From assembly GCF_010501075.1 (NCBI RefSeq), contig NZ_QVMN01000001.1, positions 124,001 to 188,000 on the forward strand: a DNA stretch of 64,000 nt, read 5' to 3'. The number at the start of each line of letters is the position of its first letter. Within the stretch, counting starts at the first letter, position 1. A model generated the notes under the pieces. The model searched no databases. It was not told the origin of the DNA and saw only the letters and a list, made by a program, of their open reading frames with translations. The stretch is from Dysgonomonas sp. 25. GTDB taxonomy: Bacteria; Bacteroidota; Bacteroidia; Bacteroidales; Dysgonomonadaceae. A program made the position numbers and the translations under genes. Positions 15,444-24,048 of this stretch are shown here, piece by piece.

Positions 15444-16162
15444 TCGTCTTTTGGTAATCTAAAAATAATCGGTATGGTGATTTTGGTTTTCACTTTATGC
15501 CCTCTATGTTTTCCCGGCGTCCAGTCTGGAGACAACTTTAATACTCTTATTACCTCTTTGTCGGCATCGGGCGAGAAAGTACGGAGGATATTTATATCGG
15601 TTATTTTTCCTTCTTTGTCTATGATGAAACGTACCATAACCCGCCCTTGTTCTCCATTTTTCAGCATGCTTTCGGGATATTCGATATTTTCACCTATCCA
15701 CTTAAAAAATTCCTCCAGGTTTCCGACAGGAGATACAGGAGGGGTTTCCATTCCTTCGTATGGGAATATTTCGTCCTGCTTGGGATCTGGTACAACCGGA
15801 TCAGGGTAGGCTGGCATATAGCATGTCGGTTCGGGTATTGTTATCTCATAACAGCTAATAATAAAAGTCGTTTCAGGAGCTTCTACAGGAACAGGTTTGG
15901 GAGATGTATGTTTGCCGATCGTGTCTTTTGTTGCCGAGACGGTTGTATCTTTAGCAGATAACACCTCGATGGTATCGACATTCACTGGTTCTATCTCGTA
16001 ACAGGTTACTATAGCTCTGGACTTATGGCACGATGTAGCAGATAGCCCGATAATCAGCGTGCCCAACATCAACTTGTATTTTACGAATAACGAAGAGCCG
16101 TTTGTCTTATCAGACAAGAACGAAAACAAGCGGAATAGTATCTTGTACGATTGCATTTTCAT
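15404..16162 (-). CDS. TCY-motif lipoprotein with TonB C-terminal domain and chimeric C-terminus (first gene of the array)
   Basis: This 252-aa paralog is the first gene of the array in transcription order. It has the shared N-terminus (MKMQSYKILFRLFSFLSDKT), putative lipid Cys45 and three motifs: Cys54-Tyr55 (IVTCYEIEP), Cys104-Tyr105 (IISCYEITIP) and Cys114-Tyr115 (PTCYMPAYP). The TonB C-terminal-like domain covers about 145-240. Its sisters stop after VFRLPQD; this one runs on for twelve codons (DVSPSAETEKLPI region). Those codons are read out of frame from a remnant of another paralog, so the tail is a deletion scar. No convincing promoter is visible in the 92-bp gap upstream; a weak TATCTTAG on the minus strand near 16225 is the nearest candidate. 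Confidence 0.8.
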   Translation of the reverse strand: MKMQSYKILFRLFSFLSDKTNGSSLFVKYKLMLGTLIIGLSATSCHKSRAIVTCYEIEPVNVDTIEVLSAKDTTVSATKDTIGKHTSPKPVPVEAPETTFIISCYEITIPEPTCYMPAYPDPVVPDPKQDEIFPYEGMETPPVSPVGNLEEFFKWIGENIEYPESMLKNGEQGRVMVRFIIDKEGKITDINILRTFSPDADKEVIRVLKLSPDWTPGKHRGHKVKTKITIPIIFRLPKDDVSPSAETEKLPI

Positions 16163-16254
16163 AGTTGAAATAGTTTTGTTCTCTATTATAGAGGTGCTGT
16201 AAATGAAATTTCCACAAGCTAAGATACTATTTTTTCTGTTTTTATGCTAATCGC

Positions 16255-18585
16255 TTATATTTCATCCGATAAAGAATAAGGTTTTTCCTGATCCGTAAAT
16301 AATCGTTTTGTATTCGGTTTAGAAGTCATTTCAAACTCGAGCTCAGCTCCGTTGCGTATATCTTCGTAGGTAATATATGCTTTGGTATAAGGCTTCCCGT
16401 TTAGCTTTACCGATTTTACGTAGCGCATTTTGTCGCTTACTTTATCAGCTTTTATGGTCAGATATTTGCCATCCCCGACGTTGACTTTCATATAAGGAAA
16501 ATAAGGTGCTCCCAAGACATATTGGTTTGTACCCGGGCATACCGGATAAAAGCCCATTGCCGAGAATATATACCATGCCGACATTTGGCCACAGTCGTCG
16601 TTTCCGCATAATCCGTCGATAGCGTTCAGGTACATGCGATTCATGATTTCGCGTACCCAGTATTGCGTTTTCCACGGTTGTGACGTCCATGCATACAGGT
16701 AAGCTATATGGTGGCTGGGTTCGTTTCCGTGAACGTAGTTTCCTAATATCCCTTCGCGGGTTACGTCTTCCGTATGTTCGAAAAATTCATCGGGCAAGTG
16801 CATGGTAAAGATAGAATCGAGGCGCCCGGTGAATTGTTTTTCTCCTCCCATCTGCTGCATAAGTCCTTTGACATCATGCGGAACATAAAACGAATAATTC
16901 CACGAATTACCTTCTATAAATCCTTGCCCGTGTGTATCTAATAAGCTGAAAGACGTTTTCCAGCTGCCATCTTTCAACTTAGCGCGTACAAACTGCAGTT
17001 CGGGATCGAATACATTCCGGTAGTTTTGTGCCCGCTTTTTATATGCTTCGGCAATAGCACCGGTCTTGTAACCCATACGCTTGGCTGTATTGTATATTGT
17101 CCAGTCGTCATAAGCATATTCGAGCGTGATGGATGAGCCGCTTGCATTTCTATCGAAAGGTACATAACCCAATTGTTTGTATTCGGCAATGCCATCGTAA
17201 TAGTTGACATTCGAACTGTTGATCATGGCTTCCAACGCTTTTTCCCTATCTATTGCAATATTTTTGTCTATAGCATCCGCCAATACCGATACCGAATGGT
17301 AGCCTATCATACACCAGTTTTCGTTCCCCATGTGCGACCATACAGGCAATGCTTTGTGCACACTCTGGCTGTAGTGAGCCAGCATGGAGTTGGTGATATC
17401 CCGGCTTCTTTCCCTGTTGATAATATTAAATAGCGGATGAAGCGCTCTGTATGTGTCCCATACGGAGAATACGGTATAATTCGTGAAGCCGTCAGCTTGG
17501 TGAATATTGTGGTCAATGCCTCTGTATTCTCCATCTACGTCCATATAGACCGAAGGGTTTATCATTGTGTGATAGAGGGATGTATAAAGCATTGCTTTGT
17601 TATCTTCGTTGCCTTTCACCTCTATCACATCCAATTCCTTTTCCCATTTGGCGGATGCTTCCTGTGCCAATTGTTCGAATGACTTATTTTGTGCTTCAGC
17701 TTCGAGGTTTTTGATGGCTCCCTGTGTGCTGACAGCCGATAAGGCGACTTTCACGACGAGCGGCAAGGGGGCGTCTCCAAATTCAAAATGGCATACAATC
17801 TTTCTTCCGGCTATTTCGGGGAAATTGTTTTGCAAATCGAATTTTCGCCAGAAGCCCATGTACTTGGGCTTTTCCCTATCCACATAACCATAATTCAGAA
17901 TCGGTTTCGACAGCGAAATCGCAAAGTAAGTATAATTCTCCCTTGCCCATCCGTTGGTTATGCGGTAACCGGTTATCAGGGTATCATTCTCGACGCGAAG
18001 GCTTGCCCAGAGGACTTTTCCGTCATAATTGTAAATACCATGAACGAGGTCTAACAAGAGCTTCTGTTCCTCCCGTTCCGGATAAGTATATTTATGAACA
18101 CCAACCCTTTCAGTGGCAGTCAATTGGGCTTTCACCTTATAATCGTCGAGTGTTACTTCGTAATATCCTGCCGATGCTTTCTCTGTATCATGCGAAAAAC
18201 GAGACCTGTAGCCCGAATCGGGATCTTGAGCTGTGCCCGGATTAAACTTCAATTTGCCGGTTACAGGCATAATCAGTATGTCGCCCAAATCGGAGTGCCC
18301 TGTCCCGCTAAAGTGGGTATGGCTGAACCCAACAATCGTTTTATCGTCGTATTGATATCCTGCACAGTATTTATAGGTATCTTTATTATATACACCATTG
18401 ATGTTTTGCGGGATTGTGTCGGTGTCGGGACTTAATTGTACACCTCCATGAGGTACGCATGCTCCCGGGAATGTGTGCCCCATTTTTACGGTACCGATCA
18501 TGGGTTTAACGTACGATGCTTTGTTTTGTGAAATCACTGCACAACTCATCGAGAGTAGTAGTAGGGATAGAATGCTTTTTTTCAT
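16255..18585 (-). CDS. GH92 family exo-alpha-mannosidase
   Basis: This 776-aa protein has a signal peptide (MKKSILSLLLLSMSCAVISQ) and then the GH92 N-terminal beta-sandwich (YVKPMIGTVKMGHTFPGACVPHGGVQLSPDT) and catalytic (alpha/alpha)6 barrel. The hallmark segments EGNSWNYSFYVPHD and GNDDCGQMSAW (661-671) are intact. GH92 enzymes are calcium-dependent, inverting exo-mannosidases acting on N-glycans or yeast mannan; the linkage preference cannot be read from sequence. It is probably periplasmic. It is downstream of mnmE on the same strand (46-bp gap) and has no SusC/SusD pair beside it, so it is an orphan CAZyme in this window. Confidence 0.93.
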   Translation of the reverse strand: MKKSILSLLLLSMSCAVISQNKASYVKPMIGTVKMGHTFPGACVPHGGVQLSPDTDTIPQNINGVYNKDTYKYCAGYQYDDKTIVGFSHTHFSGTGHSDLGDILIMPVTGKLKFNPGTAQDPDSGYRSRFSHDTEKASAGYYEVTLDDYKVKAQLTATERVGVHKYTYPEREEQKLLLDLVHGIYNYDGKVLWASLRVENDTLITGYRITNGWARENYTYFAISLSKPILNYGYVDREKPKYMGFWRKFDLQNNFPEIAGRKIVCHFEFGDAPLPLVVKVALSAVSTQGAIKNLEAEAQNKSFEQLAQEASAKWEKELDVIEVKGNEDNKAMLYTSLYHTMINPSVYMDVDGEYRGIDHNIHQADGFTNYTVFSVWDTYRALHPLFNIINRERSRDITNSMLAHYSQSVHKALPVWSHMGNENWCMIGYHSVSVLADAIDKNIAIDREKALEAMINSSNVNYYDGIAEYKQLGYVPFDRNASGSSITLEYAYDDWTIYNTAKRMGYKTGAIAEAYKKRAQNYRNVFDPELQFVRAKLKDGSWKTSFSLLDTHGQGFIEGNSWNYSFYVPHDVKGLMQQMGGEKQFTGRLDSIFTMHLPDEFFEHTEDVTREGILGNYVHGNEPSHHIAYLYAWTSQPWKTQYWVREIMNRMYLNAIDGLCGNDDCGQMSAWYIFSAMGFYPVCPGTNQYVLGAPYFPYMKVNVGDGKYLTIKADKVSDKMRYVKSVKLNGKPYTKAYITYEDIRNGAELEFEMTSKPNTKRLFTDQEKPYSLSDEI

Positions 18586-18631
18586 AAGTGAGTATTAAAA
18601 TATAGAGGTTGTTTTTATCTTTTTTCGTTGC

Positions 18632-20026
18632 CTATTTGCCGATACAGAACTTCTCAAAGATATTGCCCAAAACCTCATCCGTAGAAATCTGCCCTGTTAT
18701 CTCACCTAAATAGTGCATACATTCGCGGATGTCTTGCGAAAGAAAGTCACCCGAGATATTCAGGTCTAACCCTTCCTGTACGCGCTGTATTGCTTGAAGA
18801 GCCTTATCTAGAGCCTCGTAGTGACGAAGATTGGTGATGATTACATCCTGTTCGCCAATTTCAGGAATATTAGCGGCTTCGATCAGTTTATGCTCTAATT
18901 GGCTTATTCCATCATTGTATTTAGCCGAGATAAATACCCTGTCGGATACCTCGTCTTTCAGCAGGCTATCCTTAATGGCCTTTCTTTCAGCCGAAACGGC
19001 ATCCACTTTGTTGAATACCAATATCAGTTTCTTATCCTTCACCAGCGGTAGAATCTTTTCGGACAAGGACAAAATGTATTCGTTATCGGTCACAGCATCG
19101 ACCAGCCAAAGGACAATAGATGCCTGCTCCAGTTTTTTGTATGTAAGGTTGATCCCTATATTCTCTATTTCGTCCGAAGTGTCCCGTATTCCGGCCGTAT
19201 CTATCAGACGGAAAAGCACCCCTTGTATATTGATGGTGTCTTCGATGACATCGCGCGTTGTACCATGTATATCCGAAACAATGGCTTTCTCCTCATGTAG
19301 CAGGCAATTGAGCAGGGTAGACTTCCCTGTATTTGTTTCTCCCACAATGGCAACCGGAATCCCGTTTTTGACGGCATTACCTAAATTAAAAGATTCAGCC
19401 AGCTTTTTTATGTGAGACTCAATATCATTCGCAAGCTCCTTCAATCGCAGACGGTTAGCAAATTCGACATCTTCTTCCGAGAAGTCCAATTCTAATTCTA
19501 TCAACGACGTGAAATCCAGCAACTCGTTTCTTAACTGCAAAAGCCTGTTGCTGATACCTCCCCGCATCTGATTCATCGCTAAACGATGCGTTGAAGCCGA
19601 GTTGGATGCTATAAGGTCGGCAACCGATTCTGCTTGCGATAGGTCCATCTTGCCATTTGTGAATGCTCGTTGGGTAAATTCCCCCGGACGGGCTAACACA
19701 GCGCCTTTTTGTAAGAGCAATTGCAAAATCCGTTGTTGTATATATGTCGAACCGTGGCAGGAAATCTCTACGCTATCTTCACCCGTAAAGGAATGAGGTG
19801 CTTTGAAGATGGTCACTAAAACATCATCAATGACTTCTCCATTGTTGACTATCGAGCCAAAATGCACTGTATTGGCATGTTGCCTACTTAACATCTTATC
19901 TGCCGGAGAGACAAATACTTTGTCGACCAACTCGATACAACCTTCACCCGATAACCTGATAATAGCTATCCCGCCAACACCTTGGGCGGTAGATACGGCA
20001 GCAATGATATGATTGGGTAATTCCAT
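18632..20026 (-). CDS. mnmE: tRNA uridine-5-carboxymethylaminomethyl modification GTPase MnmE
   Basis: This is the full-length 464-aa MnmE (TrmE). With MnmG it makes the cmnm5 modification at the wobble uridine of certain tRNAs. The N-terminal formyl-THF-binding domain covers about 1-120. The G domain has a P-loop at 229-236 (GETNTGKS), switch GTTRD near 255-259 and DTAG at 276-279. The C-terminal FCIGK (460-464) supplies the conserved catalytic Cys. The first Met (MELPNHIIAAVSTAQGVGGIAIIRLSG) is the family's usual start. The gene is cytoplasmic and essential-like; its neighbours give no further functional hint. Confidence 0.97.
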   Translation of the reverse strand: MELPNHIIAAVSTAQGVGGIAIIRLSGEGCIELVDKVFVSPADKMLSRQHANTVHFGSIVNNGEVIDDVLVTIFKAPHSFTGEDSVEISCHGSTYIQQRILQLLLQKGAVLARPGEFTQRAFTNGKMDLSQAESVADLIASNSASTHRLAMNQMRGGISNRLLQLRNELLDFTSLIELELDFSEEDVEFANRLRLKELANDIESHIKKLAESFNLGNAVKNGIPVAIVGETNTGKSTLLNCLLHEEKAIVSDIHGTTRDVIEDTINIQGVLFRLIDTAGIRDTSDEIENIGINLTYKKLEQASIVLWLVDAVTDNEYILSLSEKILPLVKDKKLILVFNKVDAVSAERKAIKDSLLKDEVSDRVFISAKYNDGISQLEHKLIEAANIPEIGEQDVIITNLRHYEALDKALQAIQRVQEGLDLNISGDFLSQDIRECMHYLGEITGQISTDEVLGNIFEKFCIGK

Positions 20027-20071
20027 TCTTTATGGTCTTTAAGTCCTTAATACTTTCTGTAAAGTTACTAA

Positions 20072-20695
20072 TTATTCATTTATTAAGTCTTGAAATAAAG
20101 CAATAAATTGCCCTACGTGGAAGCCATCCATCAATGCATGATGAACATGTATAGCTACAGGCATCGTCATTTTACCGTCCTTTTCTTTCATCTTCCCGAA
20201 TGTTATTTTGGGACAGCTGTCTTTCCTGCTTAACATCCTTGCATGCGAGAAACTGGTGAAATCGACCCAAGGGAGCGATGAATAATGTATCACATTTTCG
20301 TTGTAAACACCCCGGATAAGATGGGTGCTATTTTGTACATTCTCAACTTCCTGCTTGGCTTCTTTCATAAATAATGCCATATCTTCATGATATTTCATAT
20401 AGGCGAAACCGAATGTCCCGTCAGCCCTGCCGATAGTTGGCGCGGCATCGATTACATCGTAAATGTAAACTTTATCATTCTCGATGATATATCTGAATGG
20501 CTCCGTTCGGTTCGCTGCCATAAGTGATTTATGCAGATAATATAAAAAGAAGGAATAATTTTCTTCTTTACATTTCTGATATGCTTTAGTACAATCGATA
20601 TCGACACATACCCCGAAAAAAGGCTCGTCAAAATCCTTAAAGAACAGGTAATGTTCCTTACGGTTCCACGTCTCGATTGTTAATTCATGTTTCAT
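20072..20695 (-). CDS. Chloramphenicol acetyltransferase-like protein
   Basis: This 207-aa protein belongs to the type A CAT fold: early FxVCVDIDCT strand, 'FSHARMLSRKD', and the catalytic HHALMDG at 185-191 (family HHxxxDG) near the C-terminus. The length is that of trimeric CAT. Many chromosomal Bacteroidetes homologs exist whose substrates are unknown, so resistance should not be assumed. Classic chloramphenicol-pocket residues cannot be verified by eye. It stands alone between mnmE and the porin gene with no mobile element nearby. Confidence 0.8.
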   Translation of the reverse strand: MKHELTIETWNRKEHYLFFKDFDEPFFGVCVDIDCTKAYQKCKEENYSFFLYYLHKSLMAANRTEPFRYIIENDKVYIYDVIDAAPTIGRADGTFGFAYMKYHEDMALFMKEAKQEVENVQNSTHLIRGVYNENVIHYSSLPWVDFTSFSHARMLSRKDSCPKITFGKMKEKDGKMTMPVAIHVHHALMDGFHVGQFIALFQDLINE

Positions 20696-20734
20696 GATCC
20701 ATTTTAGTTTTAATTCGACATTATCAATGCCTGT

Positions 20735-21877
20735 TTAAAAGACGATTTGTAGTTGCGCCATTACCTGATGACTGTTTTTCTGATCCCATTTCTCCGAATA
20801 GTCCGAATAGAGGTAATTTAGCTGTATACGGCAATTTGTGTAGAAATAGTAATCGGCACCGATAAGATAATCAAGCACTTCGCTATTACTTTCTTTATCC
20901 TGATTGAAATAATCCACTTTACCTACCAGATTCAGTTTCGTTGGCAAGATATAATATTTTGCCGTTCCGTACAAACCTTCCTTGTCTGTTTTTCCATCTT
21001 TACCCCGAAGCCATTCCGAACGGACATATAACCGATCCGAACGATATTCTCCACCGATAGACCACCGATTGCGGACATGCGTATCTTCTACAGCCTCGTG
21101 AGGCAGCTTGTAAGTTGCTTCTCCCCAAATGGCGCTCCCGCCGACTTTCAGTCCCTTTATGGGTTGAAAGAGAATTGTTCCGGCGAGATTCTTCGAATTG
21201 TCTTTGTCCGAAGTATTCATTCCAGCCCCTTGAAAGAGCCCGATTTTATAGTCTATCAAATCGTTAAGTGCATTACCCGATACTTGTACACCCAAATCCC
21301 TTCCGCTGTTATTGATGCCATTCTGGTATTGCATAACATCGTCTCCCATACCGGCCAAGGCAGACACCGAACGGGTATTGAAAACGGTTTCGAGCGCAGT
21401 AGCCGAATAAGGATTTTCGATTGTATAAGGTACTTTGAACTGCCCTAAGCGGATATTGGCTTCTTTTATGGGTGTCCAGTCTATGTAGTACTCGTAGACC
21501 ATCGGGTTAACGAATTCGCTCATAAAGAAATAGCTGAGCTTGTCGGTCAACTGTCCCCGGGCGTGAAGATAGACCACTCTTGTCCGGGTATTGTGTTTGA
21601 CTGCTTTGGTATTGTCATAGGTGTGCAGGAATAGCCCGTAACCGCCTATTTGCAGATAAGGGGTGTTGTTGAAGATGGAGCGCACTTTGGCGGCTGCTTC
21701 CTCTATCTTGTTATTGTCTGGTTTGGCAGCGCTTTCCTTCAATAGCTCGTCTGCTTCTTCCTGTGTGAGTACTTGTTTTTCGACCAGCTTTTGCAATAGC
21801 CCGCTGTTTACATCGTTTTGGGCATAAATAGTTGACGTGAATAGAATTAAGATCAGAATGAATAATAGCTTCTTCAT
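20735..21877 (-). CDS. OprO/OprP-like outer-membrane porin
   Basis: This 380-aa protein has a signal peptide (MKKLLFILILILFTSTIYAQ), a short coiled-coil start typical of the family (LLQKLVEKQVLTQEEADELLKE), and then alternating beta strands. It ends in aromatic/hydrophobic VMAQLQIVF, the outer-membrane barrel signature. It resembles phosphate-selective porin family members, though the anion preference is unknown. It is the last gene of a compact run (nucleoside phosphorylase, SanA-like protein, porin) with 16 bp after the SanA-like gene. Confidence 0.8.
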   Translation of the reverse strand: MKKLLFILILILFTSTIYAQNDVNSGLLQKLVEKQVLTQEEADELLKESAAKPDNNKIEEAAAKVRSIFNNTPYLQIGGYGLFLHTYDNTKAVKHNTRTRVVYLHARGQLTDKLSYFFMSEFVNPMVYEYYIDWTPIKEANIRLGQFKVPYTIENPYSATALETVFNTRSVSALAGMGDDVMQYQNGINNSGRDLGVQVSGNALNDLIDYKIGLFQGAGMNTSDKDNSKNLAGTILFQPIKGLKVGGSAIWGEATYKLPHEAVEDTHVRNRWSIGGEYRSDRLYVRSEWLRGKDGKTDKEGLYGTAKYYILPTKLNLVGKVDYFNQDKESNSEVLDYLIGADYYFYTNCRIQLNYLYSDYSEKWDQKNSHQVMAQLQIVF

Positions 21878-21893
21878 TTAATATATACTGTTT

Positions 21894-22571
21894 TTAATCT
21901 GTTTTGATTTCAATGGGTTCGCCCAGAAATTTAGGCTGTTTCCCTGTGACTATATCGACAAAGACTTTGACACGGGCAAACCGTTCCCTTATTTTGGTTT
22001 TCAGTGACTTCCGGTTCAGGCTTATATCTTTTGCATTGTACCCGTAAGCAGTGATGCCATGATGCTGTGCGATGTATATTGCCCGTTGATTATGAAACTC
22101 TTGGGAGATAATAATAATCGAATCCTGCCCGAAAACTTTTTTCATTCTCACTACCGAATCCAATGTGCGGAATCCGGCATAATCGAAATGGATAATACTG
22201 TCGGGGATTCCCTTTTCAACCAACGCATTATACATGTCGCGCGGTTCGTTGTACGAAGCATGCCCGTTGTCACCGCTGACTATAAAAGCTTTCACTTTGC
22301 CGGCATCGTAAAGTTCCTTTGCCGCCTGAATACGGTAGGTGAAATAGCCGTTAGGAGTGCCACGGCGCAAATAACGGGCTGTACCTAATACCAGTCCGAC
22401 CTTTTGCGGGGGGATGCTATCGGCATTGTCGTATATATAGGATTCCGTAGTCTTGTTGATCTGCGAATTGGAAAAGAATAGCATAAAAGCGACAGATAAT
22501 ACCCCAAAAGCTATGGCATAGAGGCTATAGCGGACTATTTTCTTAGCTCGTCGTTTAATGTTTCTCTCCAT
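21894..22571 (-). CDS. SanA/ElyC/YdcF-family (DUF218) membrane protein
   Basis: This 225-aa protein has one N-terminal membrane anchor (about residues 14-33) after a basic MERNIKRRAKK, then a periplasmic DUF218 domain: GLVLGTARYLRRGTPNGYF, VSGDNGHASYNEPRDM, and IIISQEFHNQRAIYIAQHHG. Escherichia coli SanA and YdcF relatives influence envelope barrier function and vancomycin sensitivity at high temperature; the biochemical activity is unclear. It starts 4 nt after the stop of the nucleoside phosphorylase gene and ends 16 nt before the porin, so the three are likely co-transcribed. Confidence 0.85.
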   Translation of the reverse strand: MERNIKRRAKKIVRYSLYAIAFGVLSVAFMLFFSNSQINKTTESYIYDNADSIPPQKVGLVLGTARYLRRGTPNGYFTYRIQAAKELYDAGKVKAFIVSGDNGHASYNEPRDMYNALVEKGIPDSIIHFDYAGFRTLDSVVRMKKVFGQDSIIIISQEFHNQRAIYIAQHHGITAYGYNAKDISLNRKSLKTKIRERFARVKVFVDIVTGKQPKFLGEPIEIKTD

Positions 22572-22575
22572 TCAA

Positions 22576-23442
22576 TCAGATGCGTTCCAGAACGGTTTTG
22601 ATTAAGCCTTCTATCGAACCTTTGTAGTTGGCATTGGAGTCTCCAGCAATACGGTTGGCAATGATGGTGCAGATAGTCATCGCTCGATGTCCCATTAATC
22701 TGCCTAATCCGGCTAACGGTGCGCTTTCCATCTCGTAATTGGTTATGCTGTCTTCGCCGAAGCGGAACGATTCGATTTTACTGTTTAAGTCGGGATTGGC
22801 TAACGGAAGACGCACATATCTCCCCTGAGGGCCATAGAAGCCGATAGCGGATATCGTAACGCCTTTTATCATATCGTAGCCTATGCGGTCTACCAGTTCC
22901 TCGTCAGCTTTAACGACGTATGGTGCGCAATGGAGTGGCGACCAGTTTACATGCTTTTTGAAAGCTTCTTCGAAAGCCGCATCGGTAACAGTGTTGCGTC
23001 CTTCGTAATAGTTGAGTACACCGTCGAAACCGATAGAATGGGCGGCAACAACATACGAACCGATAGGGCAGTGGGGCTGTAATCCTCCCGATGTACCTAC
23101 CCGAACCATTGTCAGCTGTTTAAAGTCTTTTTTTATCTCGCGGGTATTGAAATCGACATTGGCCAATGCATCCAATTCCGTGATGACAATATCCATATTG
23201 TCAGGGCCTATGCCATGCGACAAAGCAGTGATTCGCTTTCCTTTGTATGTTCCGGTGATGGTATGAAACTCGCGGCTTTGCACCTCGCACTCGATGCTGT
23301 CGAAGAATGAAGCCGTCAGTGTCACCCTTTCGGGGTCACCCATCATAATGATTTTATCGGACAACTGTTCCGGCTTGATGTGTAGGTGAAAGACACTGCC
23401 ATCGTCGTTGATTATCAGTTCGGAATCGGGTATTATTCTCAT
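22576..23442 (-). CDS. Nucleoside phosphorylase (uridine phosphorylase-like)
   Basis: This 288-aa protein is a PNP/UDP family phosphorylase. It releases ribose-1-phosphate and a base from a nucleoside. Visible landmarks are MMGDPERV, the phosphate-binding 'MVRVGTSGGLQP' and 'NYEMESAPLAGLG' (the family's purine/pyrimidine-ribose contact ExE-type motif). The PxxCPIGS wording and length fit uridine phosphorylase better than purine nucleoside phosphorylase, but specificity is not certain. I start it at ATG 23442, since a TTG at 23466 sits too close to the TATCTTTG promoter at 23470-23477. Confidence 0.85.
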   Translation of the reverse strand: MRIIPDSELIINDDGSVFHLHIKPEQLSDKIIMMGDPERVTLTASFFDSIECEVQSREFHTITGTYKGKRITALSHGIGPDNMDIVITELDALANVDFNTREIKKDFKQLTMVRVGTSGGLQPHCPIGSYVVAAHSIGFDGVLNYYEGRNTVTDAAFEEAFKKHVNWSPLHCAPYVVKADEELVDRIGYDMIKGVTISAIGFYGPQGRYVRLPLANPDLNSKIESFRFGEDSITNYEMESAPLAGLGRLMGHRAMTICTIIANRIAGDSNANYKGSIEGLIKTVLERI

Positions 23443-23469
23443 AGTCTTAAAAATATCTTTGATCAATTA

Positions 23470-23477
23470 CAAAGATA
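23470..23477 (-). promoter_or_regulatory. -7 element for the nucleoside phosphorylase operon
   Basis: Minus-strand TATCTTTG, a perfect TAnnTTTG, 27 nt before the ATG at 23442. It forms one half of a divergent promoter region with the rlmH element at 23536. Confidence 0.6.
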
Positions 23478-23535
23478 CAGAATCATTCATACAATAAAAA
23501 GCTTCGGGACAGGGAAAATCACCCTGATAATTTCC

Positions 23536-23543
23536 TATCTTTG
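23536..23543 (+). promoter_or_regulatory. -7 element for rlmH
   Basis: TATCTTTG, a perfect TAnnTTTG, 28 nt before the rlmH ATG at 23572. No clear TTTG is seen at the -33 position. Confidence 0.6.
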
Positions 23544-23571
23544 CCGGATACCTAACCATTATGATAGATAA

Positions 23572-24045
23572 ATGAAAATCGTTTTGTTAGCCATAGGTAA
23601 GACCGATGCCCGCTACTTCATCGATGCGATAGACGAATATCGTAAACGCCTCGAGCATTATATCCCGTTCGAGATACAGGTAATCCCCGATATCAAGAAT
23701 ACCAAAAATCTCACTGTCGAACAGCAAAAGGATAGGGAAGGGGAGCTGATTCTCAAAAGCTTTCAGGCAGGAGACTATCTGGTATTGCTCGACGATAAAG
23801 GCAAGGAATATACTTCCATGAAGTTTGCCGAATACATCGAACGCAAAACGCATACGGTTGCCAAGCGGCTGATATTTGCTATCGGAGGGCCTTATGGCTT
23901 TTCGCAGGCGGTGTATGACAAAGCGAATGAGAAGCTTACCCTTTCGCGGATGACCTTTTCGCACCAGATGGTCCGGTTGATATTTGTCGAGCAGCTTTAT
24001 AGGGCGATGACTATTCTTAACAACGAGCCCTATCATCACGAGTGA
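23572..24045 (+). CDS. rlmH: 23S rRNA (pseudouridine1915-N3)-methyltransferase RlmH
   Basis: This 157-aa SPOUT methyltransferase has the usual RlmH length. It methylates pseudouridine 1915 in helix 69 of 23S rRNA in assembled 70S ribosomes. The sequence shows the SAM-binding IFAIGGPYGFS and the knotted C-terminus LSRMTFSHQMVRLIFVEQLYRA ... YHHE (seen as separate segments). It is convergent with the permease gene ending at 24049, with only 3 bp between stops, and has its own promoter. Confidence 0.96.
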   Translation: MKIVLLAIGKTDARYFIDAIDEYRKRLEHYIPFEIQVIPDIKNTKNLTVEQQKDREGELILKSFQAGDYLVLLDDKGKEYTSMKFAEYIERKTHTVAKRLIFAIGGPYGFSQAVYDKANEKLTLSRMTFSHQMVRLIFVEQLYRAMTILNNEPYHHE

Positions 24046-24048
24046 CGG

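Noticed and set aside
16163-16254. Promoter of the TCY-lipoprotein operon
   Set aside because: Only a weak TATCTTAG is present; it fails TAnnTTTG at one key base, so I did not list it as a feature.
20072-20695. Acquired chloramphenicol resistance gene
   Set aside because: The fold fits CAT, but there is no mobile element, no odd composition and many chromosomal homologs have unknown substrates.
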